From positions 44,686 to 108,685 of the forward strand of contig PSLA01000004.1 in assembly GCA_040289295.1 (NCBI GenBank): a DNA stretch of 64,000 nucleotides. The letters are read 5' to 3'. Source of the stretch: J051 sp040289295 (lineage in GTDB: Bacteria > Armatimonadota > Fimbriimonadia > Fimbriimonadales > ATM1). This document shows positions 51,112-60,020 of this stretch, piece after piece. The notes under the pieces are model-generated. The model was not told the origin of the DNA. It saw only the letters and a list, made by a program, of their open reading frames with translations, and did no database searches. Positions within the stretch are counted from its first letter, which is position 1, and the number at the start of each line of letters is the position of its first letter. A program made the position numbers and the translations under genes.

Positions 51112-51783
51112 TCACTCACCTTCGCGAGAGAATTCGCCATAGGCGGAATCGGGGAACCATAGCACCCTTGGTGACCAAGTTTGCGTGAATCTCAGGAAAG
51201 CGACTCTGCCGTCCGCAAAAAGGTAGTTGTTCGAGCCGTTGTAACGGTCGTGTGCGATCTCGTGTTTGGCGCGCTCCACTGGCGGGCTCGTCGGATCCGG
51301 CGGCCACTGCGCCTGCCACTGCCACCACTCGACGAAATAGCGTTCATACTGCGTTTGTCGCTCCGTAGCGTAGATCGTGTTCGACGGTTCCGGGATGCTC
51401 GAGAGGTGGACGAAGTAGTCGAACCAGCTGTTGTCGGCATAACTGCATGGCAGGCGCCATGGGTCGCTGCCGTCACCTCGCGACCGAAAGATCCGCCGGT
51501 CGGTGATGTAGAAGCCCAGCTGTTCGTATCATTCGACGATGTCGTCTTCGTTCTCATCCGCCTGATCGCCGGGTCCCGCCCAGTAGGGGGTCGGGAAGTG
51601 GCTGTCCGCCTAGTCAAGGTAGGCGTTCAATGCCATACCGATCTGCCGTAGGTTGCTCATAGAGGTGAATCCGATGACGCGGTTACGCGCCGAGACGAAC
51701 ACAGGAAAGAGCAGCGCCATCAGGATGGCGATGATCGCCATGTTGACGAGCAGTTCAATAAGGGTAAACCCTCTGCGCGACAT
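51112..51783 (-). pseudogene. Decayed type II pseudopilin with two in-frame stops
   Basis: Begins at ATG 51783 with SRRGFTLIELLVNMAIIAILMALLFPVFVSARN and continues to NAYLD, then TAG (51610-51612); the same frame continues ADSHFPTPYWAGPGDQADENEDDIVE, TGA (51529-51531), then YEQLGFYITDRRIFRSRGDG up to HDRYNGSNNYLFADGRVAFLRF and a final TGA at 51112. The whole reads as one DUF1559-like protein apart from the two stops. CAG-to-TAG and TGG-to-TGA are single transitions. The SD is weak. Probably a pseudogene. Confidence 0.8.
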
Positions 51784-51872
51784 ACGGTTAGGATAATCGG
51801 CAGTCGGTGAACGCCGCAACAGGCGTGTTGCCGGCGGAACGAGCAGAAATTAGCGCTCAGAATTACCGGGAT

Positions 51873-52805
51873 TCACGCGCTCGAAGAAACTTCCAGGAAC
51901 GACTTGAGGTCCTCCTCGTTCACAAGCGGCTCTCCCGGCGAGACGTTGGAACACTTCCCCTCGTAAATCCACTTCTCCAGGCGCTCGACCTCGTCGAAAA
52001 GATGCTCGAACGAATCCACGATAAACAGAAGCGGTTGGTAGTGATCAATCTCGAAGTATTGATTGACCACCCACTCCAACTGGAACGGATACCGCTGCAC
52101 CTCGGGCGATTCGATGCAGTGTTGAATCTCTCCGTAGGAACTGAGCAATCCGCTGCCGTAGACGCAAAGCTCGTTCGCATTGCCCGGCCGCCGCATCAGG
52201 CCGAACTCGATGGAAAACCAGAAGAAGCGCGCCATCGCCTTGATGATGGACTCGACGGTGTGGAGACGCTTCTGCTCGTCTTTGATTTCTCCGACCATGA
52301 ACGCCGCCGAGCGGGCGGTTTCGCCGAACCTAACGAGAACGTCGGCAAACTGCGGGTCGGTGTGCATCGGCACATGCCCCGCGACGTCGTGGAAGATGTC
52401 AGGCTCGGGCAAGTAATCGAGTTTCGCTCCGTCCCGGATGGTGATCGTGGTCGGAAAGTCCCGCCGGCGAATGCAATCGAAGAAGACGTACGCGGGAACG
52501 TACCCGCTCACCGCTTTCGCCTTGAAGCGCGTCAGCGGCTCAAGGAATTGGTTGATCTCTTCCAAGCGCGGGATGCGGTCTGGGTTCAAGGCAAGGTTGT
52601 GGACGCCCTCCAAAAACTTTGGGTGGGCATACTTCTCCCAACGAGGTCGGATACGCGCATACAACCGTCGCCAGGTCTCCTGGTTCTCCTCGCTGTACAG
52701 TTCGTACGGCTGCTCAATGTACACCTCGCCGCGCGCCTTAGCCTGCTCAATGAACGGAGCCTTCGTCGTGGTCAATCCTGGTGCTGAAGTCGCCATTGCT
52801 TCCAT
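51873..52805 (-). CDS. phhA: Phenylalanine 4-monooxygenase (aromatic amino acid hydroxylase)
   Basis: 310 residues from ATG 52805 (AAAGGAAGG immediately upstream; the ATG at 52796 is equally possible). Iron ligands H139 and H144 in DIFHDVAGHVPMHTD and E200 in FFWFSIEFGL form the facial triad; SEENQETWRRLYARI and YFEIDHYQPLLFIVDSFEHLF are family segments. It hydroxylates phenylalanine to tyrosine using tetrahydropterin. No regulatory ACT domain. The longer open frame upstream (to 52955) lacks homology. Confidence 0.95.
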   Translation of the reverse strand: MEAMATSAPGLTTTKAPFIEQAKARGEVYIEQPYELYSEENQETWRRLYARIRPRWEKYAHPKFLEGVHNLALNPDRIPRLEEINQFLEPLTRFKAKAVSGYVPAYVFFDCIRRRDFPTTITIRDGAKLDYLPEPDIFHDVAGHVPMHTDPQFADVLVRFGETARSAAFMVGEIKDEQKRLHTVESIIKAMARFFWFSIEFGLMRRPGNANELCVYGSGLLSSYGEIQHCIESPEVQRYPFQLEWVVNQYFEIDHYQPLLFIVDSFEHLFDEVERLEKWIYEGKCSNVSPGEPLVNEEDLKSFLEVSSSA

Positions 52806-52878
52806 ACCTTCCTTTCTATCGAGTATACTGTATGGACGTGCAACGTCGACCAATCGGTTGGCGAGCACAGTCAAGATT

Positions 52879-53259
52879 ATGAGCAGTTCTGCCCAAAGCC
52901 AACCCACAAAGCCAAGACCGAACGCCCGGATGCGCGCCTGCCTGCGCATCCCCAAGAAGGACTACAACGTGGTGCTCCGGCGGATTCAGAGCAAACTGCC
53001 GCCGAAGTATCAGATTATCCGCACGAACACGGTGGACAAGACGGACCATCGTTGGGCATACGTCGCCGGCCCGACCTACGCCGAGAAGCCACGAGACCCA
53101 GGCCTTATCATTAACCAAAAGCAGATCACGGACTGGGTTATCGCCCCAGGATGGCCTCCGCACTGGGTGGTGAAGCCGGCGGGCACGCGCCTTTCGCTCG
53201 TGCGGCTCCCAATCGAGGATTTGCCAGACCAACCGTTCAAGATTAGCAACAAAACTTAG
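52879..53259 (+). CDS. Small conserved-looking protein before miaB, unknown function
   Basis: 126 residues from ATG 52879, ending six nt before miaB, which suggests co-transcription. Basic N-terminus (SSSAQSQPTKPRPNARMRACLRIPKKDYNVVLRRIQSKLPPKYQ), then TDHRWAYVAGPTYAEKPRDPGLIINQKQITDWVIAPGWPPHWVVKPAGTRLSLVRLPIEDLPDQ. No known domain or membrane segment is recognised. Codon use and the position make it a likely real gene, not a shadow. It is divergent from phhA. Confidence 0.65.
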   Translation: MSSSAQSQPTKPRPNARMRACLRIPKKDYNVVLRRIQSKLPPKYQIIRTNTVDKTDHRWAYVAGPTYAEKPRDPGLIINQKQITDWVIAPGWPPHWVVKPAGTRLSLVRLPIEDLPDQPFKISNKT

Positions 53260-53265
53260 AATCAC

Positions 53266-54663
53266 GTGGCCGGCACTCATACTGCTAAGACGACCCAGAA
53301 GCTCCCCGCACGGCTCTCCGAGGGCTATCGTGTCGTCACCTGGGGCTGCCAAATGAACGTTGAGGACAGCGAGCAGATGGAGCGACACCTCGAGGACCTC
53401 GGCCTTCACCGTGTTGAGTCGGACGAGAGCGCTGGCGTCATCCTTTTGAACACCTGTTCCGTTCGCAAGAAGCCTGAGGACAAGGCGTTCTCCTATCTCG
53501 GCGAACTTCGGAAACTGAAGGAGCGGCGCCCCGACCTCGTCATCGGCGTTTGCGGTTGCATGGCGCAACTACGACACGAGGAGATCCGTCGCCGGTTCCC
53601 GCAAGTGGACTTCATCGTCGGCACGGCGCAGGTAGCCCAGATTCCTGCCCTCGTGCAGGAAGCTCGGCAGAAGCGCCGCTTTCTGCTCCGGCTGGACCTT
53701 CCGCCCAGGAGGGGCGCAGTGGTTACGGACGTGCCCCAACGCCACCTGGGTACAGACACCACAAGGGGGAAGGTCAAGGCATTCGTACCGATCCAATATG
53801 GGTGCGACAAGTTCTGCACTTTCTGCATCGTGCCAACCACCCGTGGCCGAGAGCGCAGCCGCCCAACTGCAGACATTTTGGAGGAGGTGCGCGCGCTTGC
53901 AGATCGCGGAACCAAGGAGGTGACGCTCCTTGGCCAAACGGTGAACTCGTACGGCAAGAACCTCCTGGAGGGCAAGGTTTCTTTTGCACACCTTCTTTGG
54001 CAGATCGCCAGGATTCCAGGCATTGAGCGAATTCGCTACACGTCGCCGTATCCTCGCGACTACAACGACGATCTAATACGAGCGCATCGCGAGTGCCGTC
54101 AAGTGATGCCGCACGTGCACCTTCCTTTGCAGTCCGGTAACGACAAGGTGCTTCGCGAGATGCGCCGCCTGTACACAGTTGAGCAGTTCCGAGAGGTGTA
54201 CTACCGACTTCGGGCGGAAGTGCCGCGCATCGCAGTGACGACCGACATCATCGTCGGCTTTCCAGGCGAGACGGAGCGGGAGTTTGAGGACACTTTGCGC
54301 CTCGTTGAAGAGCTGCGCTTCGACTCCGCGTACATGTTCGCCTACTCACGCAGACCCGGAACGAAGGCTGCTGAGCGAGAAGACCAGGTGCCGAAGGAAG
54401 TCAAAAGGCGAAGGCTCGCCGAACTTATTGATTTGCAGAACTCCATAACTTGTGAAATCAATACTTCACAAGTCGGTCTCGTCTTCGAGGTGCTCGTTGA
54501 GGGCGACGCGGAAAAGCAGACGGGGGCCTGCCGCCTGTTGAAAGGCCTCACGCCCCAGGGCAAGACCATCCACTTTGCAGCCCAGGCGCAGCCCGGCGAC
54601 TTAGTCCACGTTCGCGCCGAGAGTGCGCACCTGTGGGGGTTCTTAGGTACACTCAGGCCCTGA
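53266..54663 (+). CDS. miaB: tRNA-2-methylthio-N6-dimethylallyladenosine synthase
   Basis: 465 residues from GTG 53266. UPF0004 cysteines C28 (WGCQMN), C64 (NTCSV) and C96/C98 (CGCMA); radical-SAM CxxxCxxC at C180, C184, C187 (GCDKFCTFCIVPTTRGRERSR); later TTDIIVGFPGETEREFEDTL and a C-terminal TRAM domain (VLVEGDAEKQTGACRLLKGLTPQGKTIHF). It adds a methylthio group at A37 of tRNAs, using two Fe-S clusters in the cytosol. Confidence 0.96.
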   Translation: MAGTHTAKTTQKLPARLSEGYRVVTWGCQMNVEDSEQMERHLEDLGLHRVESDESAGVILLNTCSVRKKPEDKAFSYLGELRKLKERRPDLVIGVCGCMAQLRHEEIRRRFPQVDFIVGTAQVAQIPALVQEARQKRRFLLRLDLPPRRGAVVTDVPQRHLGTDTTRGKVKAFVPIQYGCDKFCTFCIVPTTRGRERSRPTADILEEVRALADRGTKEVTLLGQTVNSYGKNLLEGKVSFAHLLWQIARIPGIERIRYTSPYPRDYNDDLIRAHRECRQVMPHVHLPLQSGNDKVLREMRRLYTVEQFREVYYRLRAEVPRIAVTTDIIVGFPGETEREFEDTLRLVEELRFDSAYMFAYSRRPGTKAAEREDQVPKEVKRRRLAELIDLQNSITCEINTSQVGLVFEVLVEGDAEKQTGACRLLKGLTPQGKTIHFAAQAQPGDLVHVRAESAHLWGFLGTLRP

Positions 54664-54690
54664 ATCATCACTCTACAGAAGCAACGAGAC

Positions 54691-55317
54691 ATGGTACTGC
54701 GACTCGGGGACACCGTTCCCAACTTCACACAGGAATCAACAGAAGGCACGATCAACTTCTACAATTACATTGATGGCCATTGGGCGATTCTGTTCTCGCA
54801 CCCGAAGGACTTCACACCTGTCTGCACCACCGAACTCGGCCAGGTAGCCAAGATCAAGAACGAGTTTGACAAGCGCGGAGTAAAGGTGATCGGCCTGAGT
54901 GTGGACCCGCTCGAGAGCCATCGAAGGTGGGTTAGCGACATCGAGGAAGTGGAAGGAACAAAGATTAAGTTCCCGATTATTGCTGACTTTGACCGGAAGG
55001 TCGCGAACCTGTACGGCATGATCCACCCAAACGCGGACGACACGTTCACCGTCCGATCTGTGTTCATCATTGACCCACAGAGGAAGCTTCGCCTGACGCT
55101 CACTTATCCGGCTGCCACAGGACGCAATTTCCAAGAGATCCTGCGCGTCGTGGACTCGCTGCAATTGACAGACGCCAAAAAGGTCGCGACGCCCGCGGAT
55201 TGGAAGCCGGGAGACAGCGTCATCATCCTCCCAAGTGTGCCGGACGCGGACGCCCAGAACCTGTTTCCTCAGGGCTGGGAGGCGAAGAAGCCGTACTACA
55301 GGGTCACCAAAGTTTGA
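54691..55317 (+). CDS. 1-Cys peroxiredoxin (Prx6 type)
   Basis: 208 residues. Peroxidatic Cys C45 in HPKDFTPVCTTELG; no resolving Cys is apparent. The long C-terminal part with LPSVPDADAQNLFPQGWEAKKPYYRVTKV marks the Prx6 group. It reduces peroxides with thiols in the cytosol. The stop TGA overlaps the ATG of the following interrupted gene (TGATG at 55315-55319). The trxB reductase lies 37 kb upstream. Confidence 0.96.
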   Translation: MVLRLGDTVPNFTQESTEGTINFYNYIDGHWAILFSHPKDFTPVCTTELGQVAKIKNEFDKRGVKVIGLSVDPLESHRRWVSDIEEVEGTKIKFPIIADFDRKVANLYGMIHPNADDTFTVRSVFIIDPQRKLRLTLTYPAATGRNFQEILRVVDSLQLTDAKKVATPADWKPGDSVIILPSVPDADAQNLFPQGWEAKKPYYRVTKV

Positions 55318-56054
55318 TGCCTGATTTGGCTGACGTCTTGCGGGATCGCTATCGCGCAGGCCCTTGCCTGAAGCTGCGGGGATGAGGATGCTGCCCGTTT
55401 GCCCACCACGTCGGGCGAACAGTTTCGAAGGACGACCTGAGGCGTTGGGAAGGCTACTGCGCGCCGTGCGCCACTCGCGCCCTAACGGTCGATCGGGTGT
55501 ACCACATCGGCGAAGCGAACTTGGATTACCCTGCAGCAGGTAGCCTGCTCGAACCCGTGGACAATCAAGAAGTAGACCCTCGAGAGATGATCCGCCGACT
55601 CAGGGAGTTGGCGTTAACGGTTTCACCGGCAGAAGTGGGTGTTCCGGAAGACGCCGGCATCTGGGCGGTCGTTATGGAGATTGAGGTGAGCGGCGAGACC
55701 GCCACACTCGTCGGCATGGCGGATGGAACGGCAAGCCTGTACATCTCCTCCGGCGGAGGCATCATCGGTGGAGGGGACCACGAAGTGGTGCGCGCTGCAG
55801 CGCAGGGGTTGGTTTCGATCGCGCAGCGAACCGATGACGCCATCGGCGAGCCCGTCGCCGAGGACCTCCCCTACCCATCGCCGGGTTCGGTCCGGTTCTA
55901 CTTCCGCTATGGGTCGGGTACCACCACCCTGGAGGTATCTGAGGAAGACGTCGCCGACCCGGGCCACGCCCTGCACGACGTTTTCGCGTCTGGCCACAGG
56001 CTGCTGGAGAAACTGCGGCTCGCGGTTGAGGCCCAGCGCGCCGACACTTCGTAA
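55317..56054 (+). pseudogene. Unknown Cys-containing protein, one in-frame TGA
   Basis: From ATG 55317 the frame reads MPDLADVLRDRYRAGPCLKLRG, then TGA (55383-55385), then GCCPFAHHVGRTVSKDDLRRWEGYCAPCATRALTVDRVYHIGEANL and 163 more codons, all in one register and protein-like. No ATG, GTG or TTG occurs until GTG 55497, after the Cys-rich part. The second half has IWAVVMEIEVSGETATLVGMADGTASLYISSGGGIIGGG, so the C-terminal part resembles bacterial secreted/metal-binding domains of unknown role. The stop may be a C-to-T or G-to-A mutation, error, or recoding. A short GCCCG/CGGGC stem lies after the TGA. Confidence 0.6.
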
Positions 56055-56075
56055 CGCAAGTAAACTGGAGGCGCA

Positions 56076-56879
56076 ATGGCAAGAGCCATCTGGAAAGGTC
56101 CTATCTCTTTCGGGCTGGTCACAATCCCCGTCGGGCTCGTTCCAGCGCAGAAGAGCGAGGTGGAGGTGAAGTTCAACCAGTTGGATGGGCGGAACAATGC
56201 GCGCATCCGCTACAAGCGAGTGAACGAAATCACCGGCGAAGAGGTACCGACTGATGAAATCGTCAAGGCGTATCCATACAGCAAAGACCAGTTCGTCGTC
56301 ATCGCAGAAGAGGAGTTGGAGCAGATCCGCGCGTCCGCCTCAAGCTCCATGGAGATCGAAGAATTTGTTGACGCTAGCGCAATAACAGGCCTGTACTACG
56401 AGAAGCCATACTACGCAGTGCCTGACCCCGCCGCCAAGCGTGGCTATGTCGTTCTGCGTGAGAGCCTGCGCCGCTCGGGTAAGGTCGGCATAGCGCGGTT
56501 GGTGCTGCGGCAAAAGGAGTACCTTGCTGCATTAATGCCGCTTGAGAACGCCCTCATGGTTATGCTGCTCCGATTCCCGGAAGAGGTGCGCCTTCCGTCT
56601 GAATTAGACCTGCCTGGCCAGGACCTCGACGCCGTGAAGGCGACAGAGCGCGAAGTCGAACTTGGGCTGCAACTGCTCGAGGCGATGACAGCCGAGTGGC
56701 AGCCGGAAAAGTACCGAGACCGTTTTCGCGAGCAACTCCTTGCCGCCATCGAAGAGAAAGCGCGCACGGGCCACATCTCCGCACCCGCCAAGCCGAGCGA
56801 AGAGCCGTTTGAAGGCGAGCCTATAGACATTATGGCGCTGCTGAAGAAAAGCCTCGAGAAGCGCGCCGTTTCCGAATAG
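56076..56879 (+). CDS. ku: Non-homologous end joining protein Ku
   Basis: 267 residues, GGAGG before the ATG. WKGPISFGLVTIPVGLVPA at the start and RIRYKRVNEITGEEVPTDEIVKAYPYSKDQFVVIAEEELEQI are diagnostic of bacterial Ku; PYYAVPDPAAKRGYVVLRESLRRSGKVGIARLVLRQKEYLAAL follows. The homodimeric ring threads onto broken DNA ends and recruits LigD, encoded 8 nt downstream. The C-terminal tail is short and mildly basic. Confidence 0.97.
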   Translation: MARAIWKGPISFGLVTIPVGLVPAQKSEVEVKFNQLDGRNNARIRYKRVNEITGEEVPTDEIVKAYPYSKDQFVVIAEEELEQIRASASSSMEIEEFVDASAITGLYYEKPYYAVPDPAAKRGYVVLRESLRRSGKVGIARLVLRQKEYLAALMPLENALMVMLLRFPEEVRLPSELDLPGQDLDAVKATEREVELGLQLLEAMTAEWQPEKYRDRFREQLLAAIEEKARTGHISAPAKPSEEPFEGEPIDIMALLKKSLEKRAVSE

Positions 56880-56886
56880 ACTCTCG

Positions 56887-59352
56887 ATGGCAGGAGACCT
56901 CTCGGACTACCGCAGCAAGAGGAACTTCAACCTAACCTCCGAGCCGGCCGGCGGAGGTACGGATGGCAGCGCATCTCCGCGCTTCGTTGTGCAGAAACAC
57001 AACGCTTCGCACCTCCATTACGACTTTCGTTTGGAGTGGGCAGGAACGCTCAAAAGCTGGACGGTGCCCAAAGGTCCGAGCCTGAACCCCAAGGACAAGC
57101 GCCTTGCGGTGGAGGTGGAAGACCACCCTCTCGAGTACGCGTCGTTCGAAGGAACAATTCCCGAAGGTGAGTACGGCTCAGGAACCGTTATGGTTTGGGA
57201 CTTCGGTACGTGGGAACCCATGGGCGACGTAGGGCAAATGCTTGACAATGGCTCACTAAAGTTCTATTTGCACGGAGAGCGCCTCAAGGGCAAGTGGGCG
57301 CTCGTCCGGATGAAAAAGGACCCCAAGAACTGGCTGCTGATCAAGGAACAAGACGAAGAAGCGCGCACCGAGGGCGAGCGCAACGTGCTGGAGGAGTACA
57401 CCGTCAGCGCGCTGACCGGTCGCACGATGGAGGAGATCGCGGCCGGCGTCCAGGGCGGCGCAATGCGCCGAGCCAGGGAACTCGTTGAGTCCCTACCCCA
57501 AGCGCGCAAGGCTGGCCAACCCCGGGAACTGTCGCCCCAACTTGCGGCGCTGGCCACCAAGCCCCCCGAAGATAACACCTACCTGAATGAGATCAAGTAT
57601 GACGGGTTCCGCATTCTCGCCTTTATCGAAGACGGAGTGGTGCGGCTCGTTTCTCGCAAAGGGAACGACTACACCCGCGGCTTCCAGCGGATCGCCGACG
57701 CTCTAGAGCGCCTCGGCTTCTTGAATGCGGTTCTCGATGGTGAGGTGGTCGTCGTGAGGCGTGACGGCACGCACGACTTCGCGGCCGTTCACACCGAGGC
57801 AGCCGGCGGCTCGGTGGGCCGGGTTGTGTACTATGTCTTCGACCTACCGTTTTTCGCAAGCTACGATCTGAGGTCGGTGCCTCTGAGCGACCGGAAGCGC
57901 GTGCTCGAAGTCGCGTTGAGTGCACGGCGCGAGGAGTGCGTGCGATATAGCGAGCACGTTGTCGGCTCAGCGCAAGCGATGTTCGAGGAGGCATGCCGCC
58001 TCGGGCTGGAAGGCATCGTGTCGAAGCGCCCCGACAGCCGGTACAGCTCCAAGCGCACCCAGGACTGGCTAAAGTTGAAGTGCTCGAACGTGAGAGAGTT
58101 CCTCGTCTGTGGCTACACGGACACCGAAGGGACGAGACACGGATTCGGCGCACTCATCCTCGGACGCTATAACGACGAGGACATAGAGTACGTTGGCCGA
58201 GTCGGCAGTGGGTTCACCGACGAGCAACTGAGCGCCTACTATGACATGTTCCAAGAGATCCGCACGCAAAAGCCGACGGCTCTCAACCCGTCAAAAGAGA
58301 CGCTCTCGAGGGGCGTACACTGGCTGGAGCCGCGCTATGCCGCGAAAGTGCAGTTCGCTCGGTGGACGAACCAGGGAACGTTGCGCGAGCCGACGTTTCT
58401 TTCGTTGCGCAAGATTCAGGACCCCGCCCCCGAGCAGTCCGACTACCCCGAAAAGGACCCCATCGTTGCGGGGGTGCGCCTTTCGAACCCCGACCGAGCG
58501 CTATGGCCGGAGGCGGGCGTCACGAAGAGGAGGCTTGCGGAATACCTCGTGGCCGCATGGCAACGTTTGGCGCCGCACCTGCTCGTCCGGCCGCTCTCCC
58601 TCGTTCGCTGCCCCGACGGTTGGCAAGGTGAGCAGTTCTATCAGAAGCACCTCAACCTAAAGGAGATCCCGGACGGCCTCGAGACCATCGAGATCGTCGA
58701 GGATGACGAGGACAAGGGCATGTTCCCCATCGTGCACACTGCCAAAGGCATCGTACACCTCGCACAACTGAATGTGCTCGAGTTCCATCCATGGGGAGCG
58801 ACCATTTCAGACTTGGATCATCCTGACCGGCTGGTTTTCGACATCGATCCCGGTTCCGAGGTTGGCTGGACGAGGGTGGTGGAGTGCGCACACCTCGTTC
58901 GGGCGTTCCTGAAGGAGCTGGGCGTGGAGTGCTGGGTGAAAACGACGGGTGGAAAAGGGCTGCACGTGGTCGTCCCGCTACAGCGGGTGCACCAATGGGA
59001 GGCCGTCGGTCGCTTCGCGGCAGAAGTGGCCCGTCGGATCGCTGTCATTGCCCCTGAGCGCTACACGACGAAGGCAACGAAGGAGACGCGGATCGGTAAG
59101 GTGTACATTGATACGCTCCGCAACCGTCGTGGCGCAACCTGCGTGGCTGCCTACTCCCCCCGCGCGCGGAGCGGCGCGCCCGTTTCCATGCCGGTCTCGT
59201 GGGAAGAGTTAGACGACCTGCCCGCGGGCGGCGGCTTCACGATAAACAACCTGCCAGAGCGCTTGGCGCTGCCCGACCCATGGGAGCAGTTCCTCGGAAA
59301 CGAACAGTCGCTTACGCGGGAGGCGTTCGACGCGCTCGGAATCGAGCCGTAG
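56887..59352 (+). CDS. ligD: DNA ligase D (phosphoesterase-ligase-polymerase)
   Basis: 821 residues with domain order PE, ligase, polymerase, as in Pseudomonas LigD. The 3'-phosphoesterase has HNASHLHYDFRLEW (His and Asp, residues ~38-46) at residues 1-165; the ATP-dependent ligase has nucleotidyl Lys K237 in EIKYDGFRILAF, DGEVVVV and a C-terminal OB fold up to EPRYAAKVQFARWT; the polymerase/primase begins at GVRLSNPDRALWPEAGVTKRRLAEYLV, with catalytic acidic FDIDPGSEVGW. It repairs double-strand breaks with Ku by processing and sealing ends. Confidence 0.97.
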   Translation: MAGDLSDYRSKRNFNLTSEPAGGGTDGSASPRFVVQKHNASHLHYDFRLEWAGTLKSWTVPKGPSLNPKDKRLAVEVEDHPLEYASFEGTIPEGEYGSGTVMVWDFGTWEPMGDVGQMLDNGSLKFYLHGERLKGKWALVRMKKDPKNWLLIKEQDEEARTEGERNVLEEYTVSALTGRTMEEIAAGVQGGAMRRARELVESLPQARKAGQPRELSPQLAALATKPPEDNTYLNEIKYDGFRILAFIEDGVVRLVSRKGNDYTRGFQRIADALERLGFLNAVLDGEVVVVRRDGTHDFAAVHTEAAGGSVGRVVYYVFDLPFFASYDLRSVPLSDRKRVLEVALSARREECVRYSEHVVGSAQAMFEEACRLGLEGIVSKRPDSRYSSKRTQDWLKLKCSNVREFLVCGYTDTEGTRHGFGALILGRYNDEDIEYVGRVGSGFTDEQLSAYYDMFQEIRTQKPTALNPSKETLSRGVHWLEPRYAAKVQFARWTNQGTLREPTFLSLRKIQDPAPEQSDYPEKDPIVAGVRLSNPDRALWPEAGVTKRRLAEYLVAAWQRLAPHLLVRPLSLVRCPDGWQGEQFYQKHLNLKEIPDGLETIEIVEDDEDKGMFPIVHTAKGIVHLAQLNVLEFHPWGATISDLDHPDRLVFDIDPGSEVGWTRVVECAHLVRAFLKELGVECWVKTTGGKGLHVVVPLQRVHQWEAVGRFAAEVARRIAVIAPERYTTKATKETRIGKVYIDTLRNRRGATCVAAYSPRARSGAPVSMPVSWEELDDLPAGGGFTINNLPERLALPDPWEQFLGNEQSLTREAFDALGIEP

Positions 59353-59394
59353 CGCGCGATCCGCACCCCGATGTGCGCCGGCAGGAGGAAGACG

Positions 59395-59514
59395 ATGGCT
59401 GGCAAAAACCTCCCGCGCGGCGCCGTCTGTCGCGACGTCAGCGGGAACCCCGCCCGCCCTAGCCAGGTATCACAAACAGGGCCGGTTCGACCGCTGCAAG
59501 ACCGACGCACGTGA
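59395..59514 (+). CDS. Small ORF with strong SD
   Basis: 39 codons (MAGKNLPRGAVCRDVSGNPARPSQV...) from ATG 59395, preceded by AGGAGGAAGACG. The ribosome site is good but the peptide has no recognisable feature. It may be a real microprotein or chance. Confidence 0.25.
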   Translation: MAGKNLPRGAVCRDVSGNPARPSQVSQTGPVRPLQDRRT

Positions 59515-59640
59515 CGAGGCCATTTACTCAGGCTCTTGTCCCGTCACTAGCACTCTCCGCGGCGGCGTAGGATTGGGCGGCGAGGACCCGAACGCCTATA
59601 GGGGCAACAAGAAGGCGCGCAAAGAGGCGCGGGCGAGGTG

Positions 59641-59672
59641 GAAAGTCCTGCTGCGGCGGGCTTTCTCTTGTC
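59641..59672 (+). terminator. Terminator-like hairpin downstream of ligD
   Basis: GAAAGTCC (59641-59648) pairs with GGGCTTTC (59658-59665), eight pairs with one G-U, loop TGCTGCGGC, then TCTTGTC. Confidence 0.4.
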
Positions 59673-59680
59673 GGGGCGCA

Positions 59681-59911
59681 CTACTCGAGCGGATCTCGAC
59701 TGGGCGTAACCTGCCTGCAGGCGTCAGCAACCTTGCGCATCGCAGCCTCGGCGACCGGGTCGAGGTGCATCGGGCTCATCATGCACATTAGCAGCAGCAC
59801 ATACGCCTCCTCGCGGGTGAGGAGGACGACCGCTTCCTCTTCATGGGTTGCCGCTGTTTCCGGCATCCTTCCTATCCATTGATAGACTTCGCGGAGCGCG
59901 ATTTGTTCCAC
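59681..59911 (-). CDS. Small acidic helical protein, unknown
   Basis: 76 residues from GTG 59911 (MEQIALREVYQWIGRMPETAATHEEEAVVLLTREEAYVLLLMCMMSPMHLDPVAEAAMRKVADACRQ). It looks helical and Met-rich in the centre, with an acidic N-terminal half. No signal peptide or known motif. No clear SD. The amino-acid composition suggests a real gene, but there is no independent support. Confidence 0.4.
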   Translation of the reverse strand: MEQIALREVYQWIGRMPETAATHEEEAVVLLTREEAYVLLLMCMMSPMHLDPVAEAAMRKVADACRQVTPSRDPLE

Positions 59912-60020
59912 ACCCGGAAAAAACCCGAAATTTTTTTAGGATCCATCGTCCGTTTGGCAGATACGGCATAATGGGCAGTTCCGTGGACGGCTGCACGGGG
60001 CACCGGGGCTGTGCAAAGGG

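Larger units (their letters stand above)
59353..59680. other. Intergenic region after ligD
   Basis: Apart from a small ORF (59395-59514) and a terminator-like hairpin (59641-59665), no gene is convincing. Short open frames such as one from TTG 59573 encode only basic, low-information sequence. Confidence 0.4.
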
